Source of the DNA: Medicago truncatula
Taxonomy: Eukaryota > Streptophyta > Magnoliopsida > Fabales > Fabaceae
Reading direction: 5' to 3'
NCBI RefSeq assembly: GCF_003473485.1
Contig: NC_053042.1
Span: 55,515,762-55,579,761 of the forward strand
DNA length: 64,000 nt
Under the pieces are notes generated by a model. That model worked only from the letters and a program-made list of their open reading frames with translations, was not told where the DNA came from and ran no database searches. The stretch's first letter is position 1. Every line of letters starts with the position of its first letter. The position numbers were made by a program, and so were the translations under genes. Shown one piece after another: positions 57,684 through 64,000 of the stretch.

Positions 57684-59435
57684 TCTCCTTATCTCTTTTG
57701 ATTATTCACTCAATCTTTTATTAATTTCAAACTTTTTCTCTCTATTTTTTTGTTTCAGATTCCAGTTTTTTTTTTTTTTTTTTTTTCAGTCCTCTAATCT
57801 GTGAAAGATTATTCCTATCTATGTATAGGGTAAATATGACCAAAAGACATTGAAATGAATGTCCACTCTTTCATACCAAAGATTGGATAACTGTAGTGTG
57901 AACCTCCATATTCAAACTACGCCTCAAACTAGCCTTATCTCATAACTATTTCTTTATTTTCTCTATGCAGTGTAGGGCTAAGATTTTAACGCTTTGAAGA
58001 TAAAAGCAAAACATGCAGGAAATTTGTGAGAATGGGTATGAATTGATCGAGGATCATTTGATTTATTTTGGGCTTCGTACTTACCCTTTTCAACCTTCTT
58101 TGGTTCTTTCCCCATGATACATACAAATTAGCAAGTTGTTTGTACTAAACGTAACACAAGAAGAAAGTCATATCCACTGTCTACTGGTTGGGTAGTGACA
58201 TCAAAGTCAAGCAAAATAGGAGTTTATATCTTCTTGAATTGGGGGTTACATTGTGTTGTATTGTATTGTGGTCCTCTTTTTCATGTTTTTAATTATTTTT
58301 TATTTTTTTTATGTAACAAATATGTAATTGGATTGAACACGTTTACAATGGTTGAGAGTAAATTTAAGGTGAAGCAGCCTAGCGTAACTAAAATTTGTGT
58401 CATAAGTTTGTTTACACCACAAATTTATTTGCTGCCAATTTTTTATTTGTGTCATAAGTTTTTTTTATAACAACAAAATTGTCAAAAAAATTATTAAAAA
58501 TGATTTTTTTTTTTTTGATGGTCGGTTCGTCAACCTACCACTGGTGTAGGGTTGGATTTTGAACTCGGCTATCTAAATTGATTCGGCCCATCTTATCCAT
58601 TTTTTTGACGGGCTTAAGCGGGGCGGGTCTAAACGGGCGGGCTACTTGCTTTACCATCCCTACACAAATGCATCGATGAACTTTTTTAAAAATTTAATTA
58701 TTAGATACTTCTCTGATATGTACCCGAGACTTATTGGTGTCGGATACGTATCGAACATATATACTTTCGTATTTATTGGGTATCGGGGCTTAAAATAAAT
58801 AAGGGTTTGCAAACAATTTTTTATCACATTGTCTTAACTTACGTAGATTTTTTACTGAGTTTGACAGGATGCGGCTGGGAAAGATAGGAGTAGGATTGTG
58901 GTTGGAAAAGTTTAGATAAATTTTTTTATGCTACAACGGTGAGAGGGACTTGATTGAGTCTCACCCTAGAAGTCATCTAAATAAAATTTTATAATTTAAA
59001 TTTATTTATACAAATTTGGTTGACAATCTTTTTTTTCTTTATACAATTTAGATATTATAAATTTGTTTTTGCATTTCTTTGTAAAAAAAATACAATTACT
59101 TCTCAAGTAATTTTTTAAAGACTATCTCAATCAAATCTGAATATACTGCACATATATAATAATATTTCTCAATTAAGTATGATTTTTAAGGACTGTCTTA
59201 ATTGTTACTTTCCTTCACAAAAAAAACAAAAAAAAAAAAAGGACTGTCTTAATTGCTTACCAAAAAAAAAACTACTTTTATTCAATTTGTTTTTACAATT
59301 ACAAAAAATCAAACATTTCTTAGTTAAGTACTAATTTTTAAGAACTATCTTATTTGCTTACCAAAAAAATAAAGAAACAAGAGGACTACTAGTTTTTTCG
59401 ATTACAAAAAATACAATACTTCACAATTTTATTTT
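57684..59435. other. No gene recognised
   Basis: AT-rich. About 58510-58660 has a T-run followed by a GC-richer stretch (GATGGTCGGTTCGTC..., GGCGGGTCTAAACGGGCGG), possibly a SINE or other dispersed repeat. 59080-59400 contains a loose repeat (AAGGACTGTCTTAATTG at about 59190 and 59240, AAGAACTATCTTATTTG at 59340). Confidence 0.4.
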
Positions 59436-59935
59436 ATTTTGACAAAAATAAAATGATATTCATTCATTCAAATCGAGAGATTACATCATTCAACACCGCT
59501 AAAAACGTAAAGGATGAATTTGCGAACAAACTCACAGCATCCAAGTTAATAACATATAACGGCATAATGCCTACAAAAATATATGATAAAATTAAAGTCA
59601 TCGGAATATTCATGGTCTCCAGATCTGCAACGTTGACGTCCAAATCTTTGATTGAATAATCGATCTTTCAATAAGAATAAAATGAACACCGCAAGAAGAC
59701 GAGAAAGCAAACAACGCCGCACAAGACGACGAACAACAAACCACCACACTTAGATGATGAAATCACAAAGAAAAAAACCTAGATCTATGTGAAAGTCACT
59801 TATTTAGATTGAAATAGAGAGAAAAAGATGAAGAGGGGTGATTTCAGGTCAAGAATTAACCCAAAACCACCCCCCAATGAAGAAACGGGAAGAGAAAACC
59901 TAAAGAGAGAAAATTAGGGTCGGCTCTGTTCTAAG
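59436..59935 (-). mobile_element. Retroposon copy, minus strand (pairs with 62682-63200)
   Basis: The complement of this stretch matches 62715-63195 almost throughout: CCCTAATTTTCTCTC, GGTGGTTTTGGGT, AGGCATTATG, TTTTTAGCGGTGTTGAA and AATGAATATCATT. Its 3' end on the minus strand is A-rich (ATTTTTGTCAAAATAAAA), as for the other copy. Together they form an inverted pair about 2.8 kb apart around F-box gene 6. Confidence 0.75.
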
Positions 59936-60092
59936 TTATGAAATGAATTTCTGTCAATTGAATCACAATAGTTTAAGAAAAATTTTAATTGATTTTGTTT
60001 CAACCTAACATTATGTAAATAGTTTAAAAACAGTCTGTTTCGCACAACTATCTCAGATTAATTTTGAACGACATTTGATTCATAGTTTGAAG

Positions 60093-61252
60093 ATGGGCAT
60101 ATCTGAAAGTTAAAAGGTTAGGAATCACATACCCAATCATCTTGCATTCTCTGTTTTGTCAAAACTTCCGTTAAAATCTTTGAAACGATTTGGATGTGCA
60201 TACAAACCATGGTCTCTCTTATTTGAAGACCCTCATTTCATGAACAACTTCTGCACTAATTTCATATCTATTCCTCACTCATACTCCAATGATGCATCTC
60301 TCCTCTTGTATCAAAGACCGAGGTGGAGGTCTCGTGATGACTTTTCTTTGTATTCACTATGTGGTGAGAGGTATGAGAATGGAGTCAAATTAGATGTTCC
60401 AAATCCATTTCAATAGGAAAAACTTTCCTCTTGAAATGTTATTAACGGTGTTATTTGTCTTAAACGAGGAAAAAGACTTGTATTGTGGAACCCAACTACC
60501 CATGAATTCAATGTCATTCCTCAAAGTCCCATTGAGTCTATGTCACCTTATCGTCAGACTGGTTTTTATTATCATGGGTTTGGTTTTGACCATGTTAGAG
60601 AGGATATTAAAATTATTAGGCGTGCATTTTTTTCTCAAATAGATGGTTATGTTCTTCGGCATCTTGGTGTGCAACGGAAAGATGTGTCACGTAATGAAAT
60701 ATCCTATGAACCTTTATGGGAGATTTATAGCCAAAAATATAACTCTTGGAGAATACTTGATGTTAATATGCCTGTGTGTTTGATTGATAGTTCAAATCAA
60801 CGATTATATATGGATGGAATTTGCCATTGATAGTCTGAAAGTGAAAATTATGATGAACATTTCTTGGTGTCATTTAACTTGAGCAATGAGTTGTTTTTAA
60901 CAACAATCATACCCTTAGACATGCCTTCAGATATGTATCCCAATTTTATTTATAGTTTTGTGAATAGACACTTGGTGGTGTTTAATGGATCAATTGTTAC
61001 GATATCATGGTATTTATCAGATAAAACTACTTATCACATATCAATTTTAGGTGAACTCGGCGTGAAGGAATTATAGACTAAACTCTTTATTGTTGGGTCA
61101 TTTTCCTACATTGATCGTCTTATTGGAGCAGGAAAGAACTGTGATATATTGTTCCAAAAAATAGATGGTCAACTAGTGTATTTTGATTTAAGTACCCAAA
61201 AGACTGAAGAACTTTGTGGTAAAGGACCATTTTATTACTATGTTGCATTTTA
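60093..61252 (+). pseudogene. F-box/FBA gene 6, dead (different lineage)
   Basis: ATG at 60093, MGISES, then a stop (60111) directly before the F-box (VRNHIPNHLAFSVLSKLPLK, SLKRFG). Later parts are readable in pieces: KPWSLLFEDPHFMNNF, a shift at about 60410, LVLWNPTTHEFNVIPQSP, YHGFGFDHVREDIKII, WRILDVNMPVCLIDSS, two adjacent stops after GICH (60828-60833), LVSFNLSNELFLTTIIPLD, a stop after VKEL (61074), TKLF and GQLVYFDLSTQKTEEL. It belongs to the LSKLPLKSLKRF family common in Medicago, not to the array of copies 1 to 5. Confidence 0.85.
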
Positions 61253-61573
61253 AAAAAAGAAAGGCTGGAGGAATAAATCATTAATTGGGTTTTAGTATTG
61301 TTGTCACCTTTGAAATTTATGGTTGTGTTCATTAGGATTGTATAATAAAAAGTGGTTTATGAATGATTTATATCTTAAATATTATAAAGTGTGTGAAAAA
61401 AATAAGAAAGCATTTGTTAATTATGAATATTTTTGCTTTATCAATTTTATATTGAAAGTCTATTCTCTTTATATAGCACTTGGGATGATCCATGGTGTGG
61501 GCCGACTACTCTTAATGTTAGGTTTAGTCGGTTGTATCATCTTTCTCTCTAGGTGGATGGTAAAGTTGGGGAT

Positions 61574-62338
61574 TTAGGTCACTGGGAGGGGGAGGTATGG
61601 GTTTGGGACTTGTCCTGGAGGAGACCCCTCTTCTTCTGAGAATTGGATCTCCTTGCCGATCTCCTCGTGGTCGCGACTAGGCGTTCGAGGATTGTGAAGG
61701 ACGACGAGTGGTCTTGGAATATCAGTCTCGATGGTCGGTATTCTGTAAAGTCGGCCTACTCTCATCTTATAAAGGCTCTTCCAGCTGCGGGCAGTCCAGA
61801 GGGGGTGGTTTTGCAGGCGGTCTCTGCTGTTTGGAAGTCTTGGGCCCCGTCTAAAGTGATTGTTTTCTCTTGGCAGCTTCTTCTTGATAGGATCCCGTCG
61901 CGTTGCAACCTCATTAGGCGCAGTGTCCATCTTCCTATCGAGGGAAGGGGGTGCATCTTCTGTTATGGGCCGTCTGAGTCTTCGGTGCATTTGTTCCTTT
62001 CTTGCCCTTCTTTTTTCCCGGTGTGGTATCAGGTGTCTCGCTGTTTGGGTTGGGAGTTTGTGATGCCTCTTGGGCTAGTCCAGCAGTTTCAGGCCTTTAC
62101 GGGTTTAGGTGGGGGGACGAGAGTTAGGTTAGGTTTGCTTCTTGTTTGGCATGCTGTTATCTGGACCATTTGGACGACCCGAAATGACCTTATCTTTGTT
62201 GTTGGTGTTCTCCGTGAGGAGCCAGTGGTGGATAGAATTAAACTCTTAGCTTGGAAGTGGTTCCTGACTAAGTGCCCTGCTAGTTCCTGTTCTCTCTATG
62301 AGTGGGAGGTGCAGCCCGTCCTGTGTTTGAATCGGTAG
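61574..62338 (+). pseudogene. LINE ORF2 C-terminal region (zf-RVT domain)
   Basis: The open part starts about 61643. It reads WSWNISLDGRYSVKSAYSHL, APSKVIVFSWQLLLDRIPSR, the zinc-binding CIFCYGPSESSVHLFLSC, VIWTIWTTRNDLIF and a stop after VLCLNR. This is the classic zf-RVT end of plant LINE-1 ORF2. The frame is broken upstream (61475-61640, e.g. FF-stop-ELDLL), and the RT and endonuclease are absent. Confidence 0.85.
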
Positions 62339-62681
62339 GGTTTTGTGATGGTGGGTGTTCCTGGGGCTGCTTGCGGGGTTGGGTGGGGTTGTATCTCCCC
62401 TTCCTTCCTAGTGTGGCTTCCGGGGTTTTCTTGTTGTTCTTTGTTTCTTGCATGTGTCGATGATCTTGTTGTTGTGCTTAGCTCTTGGCTTTTGGTGCTC
62501 TGTTATTCTGTTTCTTTTGGTGTTGCCTCCTTTTGGGGTTTTCCGGTGTGTTTTTGGCTCCGTATGTGGGCCCGGAGGTGTATATTTTGGTGGTGTTTTG
62601 TGGGGTGCCGCTTGGTGCCTCCTTTTCTGTATATTGGTGTAAACGTTTTCTTTTATTTTATATATATATATTTGCCATTCA

Positions 62682-63200
62682 TGTATACTCTTCCTCTCCC
62701 TCTCCAACAAGTCGGCCCTAATTTTCTCTCTCTAGGTTTTCTCTTCTCGTTTCTTCATTGGGGGTGGTTTTGGGTCAATTCTTGACCTAAAATCACCCCT
62801 CTTCATCTTTTTCTCTCTATTTCAATCTAAATAAGTGACTTTCACATAGATCTAGCTTTTTTCTTTGTGATTTCATCATCTAAGTGTGGTGGTTTGTTGT
62901 TCGTCGTCTTGTGCGACGTTGTTTGCTTTTCCGTCTTCTTGCGGTGTTCATTTTATTCTTATTGAAAGATCGATTATTCAATCAAATATTTGAACGTCAA
63001 CGTTGCAGATCCGGAGGCCATGGATATTCCGGTGACTTTAATTTTATCATATATTTTTGTAGGCATTATGTCGTTATATGCTATTAACTTGGATGCTGTG
63101 AGTTTGTTCGCAGATTCATCCTTTACGTTTTTAGCGGTGTTGAAGGATGTAATCTCTCAATTTGAATGAATGAATATCATTCTATTTTTGTCAAAAAAAA
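62682..63200 (+). mobile_element. 519-bp poly(A) retroposon with 17-bp target duplication
   Basis: Flanked by TATATATTTGCCATTCA at 62665-62681 and 63201-63217. Ends in an A-run (63193-63200). No long coding frame; the 67-codon frame at 62884 also occurs in the copy at 59546 but has many stops around it. A-tail and long target duplication show LINE-machinery retrotransposition. I do not recognise the family; it has no obvious tRNA head. Confidence 0.8.
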
Positions 63201-63228
63201 TATATATTTGCCATTCAAAAAAAAAAAA

Positions 63229-64000
63229 CTAGTGTCACACAGTAGTAAATACTAAACCTTCAATTTAGTGACTTGAAAGCACCTTAGCGACTTGTCTGTA
63301 CACAACATAGACTTTCGAATTTTCATACTTTTTAGAGAGTACTTATAAAATGTTAGCAACTATTTATGATTTTTATATACTTTAATTTAGTGTTTAAGTG
63401 GGAGAAAAGATGCTTGAAGGATTTAAGTAGAGGTTCTCCTTAATTATTATGCTCGTCTCATTTTCAATATCAATATTGTTATGGACTCTTAATTTGATCA
63501 TTATATTGTGCTTTGAATTTTCTGTAATTTTGTTTCACAACACAGTAAAATTCTTTGAATTTCAAATTTTCACCTTCATGATATCAATTAGAATACCTCT
63601 GTTTCAAATTATTTTCGGACCACGGCAATTGTTATGCGCACACTTACATTCAGAAATAAAGTATGCCAACTGCCAAGGTGGCACAAAAAGAGAGGAATTA
63701 TTCTTGTTTAATTTGTCTTAAAAATCTTAGTGCAACTTTTAGGTGGTAATAATGGCTCAATTCCAAAACTCATATCATTAATATATTTCATGGTTAGTCT
63801 TGTCGTATTAGTAAGCATTGAAATGTATGATTATCCTTCGTATCATGCTACTTTAACACTCATTGTGCTTCATAATTCATTCTTTACTCATAAAACACCA
63901 AATTTATATACGTAACATTTTAATTGATTGAGTTAAGTGGAAACATTCTTTTAGAAATTTATTTGTACGACTTTTATCAGATTACATTAAAGACTAATGG
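63229..64000. other. No gene recognised
   Basis: AT-rich, with short open frames (63449-63721, 63730-63915) lacking motifs. Nothing supported. Confidence 0.45.

Larger units (their letters stand above)
61475..63228 (+). mobile_element. 5'-truncated LINE-1 with poly(A), carrying a nested retroposon
   Basis: More GC-rich than its surroundings. The coding end (61475-62338) is the LINE ORF2 tail. A Cys/Trp-rich 3'UTR-like stretch follows (62339-62681), then a nested retroposon (62682-63200), then the resumed tail (one copy of the duplicated TATATATTTGCCATTCA) and an A-run to about 63228. Confidence 0.75.

Noticed and set aside
62345-62785. 146-codon frame rich in Cys and Trp, and its overlapping frames
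   Set aside because: It lies in the 3' untranslated part of a LINE and runs into the nested retroposon; the composition reflects GC-rich TG/GT sequence.
62884-63087. 67-codon frame found also at 59546-59749
   Set aside because: It lies within a repeated retroposon, is short, and has no family motif; conservation reflects recent copying, not selection.

Overview
The window is nuclear DNA of a dicot plant, most likely a papilionoid legume close to Medicago. The evidence is AT-rich sequence, GT-AG introns, dense plant transposons (LINE-1, Ty1/copia and Ty3-type LTR pieces, SINEs, Stowaway, PIF/Harbinger and Mutator-like MITEs), a flotillin-like protein that reads like Medicago FLOT proteins, and an F-box/F-box-associated family of the kind expanded in legumes. 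The species call is an inference from remembered protein families; no search was run.

Layout. 1-2.6 kb: intergenic, several foldback MITEs and a SINE. 2.66-9.8 kb: a six-exon gene for an ER-type EF-hand protein (At5g08580-like), with LINE, SINE and LTR debris in its introns. 11.5-13.9 kb: ALMT-a, the first of three full six-exon anion-channel genes of the ALMT12/QUAC1 type. 14.5-16.5 kb (minus): a flotillin-like gene that carries a CACTA-like insertion and has lost a splice acceptor. 16.9-19.4 kb: a PIF/Harbinger-like element and a dead LINE. 19.8-30.1 kb: F-box copies 1 to 3 (only copy 2 is intact) alternating with ALMT promoter and exon remnants, and hit by LINE, SINE and gag/LTR insertions. 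30.1-34.4 kb: transposons only, including a 1.7-kb element with ~390-bp inverted repeats and a nested Stowaway. 34.7-37.2 kb: a glyoxalase-I-family gene split by a solo LTR. 38.2 kb: another ALMT remnant. 41.1-43.9 kb: ALMT-b. 45.6-46.3 kb: F-box copy 4, truncated. 48.76-49.9 kb: F-box copy 5, intact. 51.5-54.1 kb: ALMT-c. 55.7-56.5 kb: a two-exon tau-class glutathione S-transferase. 60.1-61.25 kb: an unrelated, dead F-box gene between inverted copies of a retroposon. 61.5-63.2 kb: the 3' end of a LINE with a second retroposon nested in its tail. 63.2-64.0 kb: nothing recognised.

The main theme is a mixed tandem array between about 10.9 and 54.1 kb. An ancestral block of ALMT gene plus F-box gene, with shared spacer sequence, was copied several times. 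Three ALMT and two F-box copies remain open; the others are visible as promoter pieces, single exons or 3' halves. ALMT12-type proteins are anion channels linked to malate/anion release and stomatal closure; F-box/FBA proteins are substrate receptors of SCF ubiquitin ligases. Nothing in the sequence shows a functional link between them, and shared duplication explains their proximity. I found no clearly new biological system; the most unusual points are the flotillin insertion that may behave as an in-frame intron, and the ALMT/F-box array itself.
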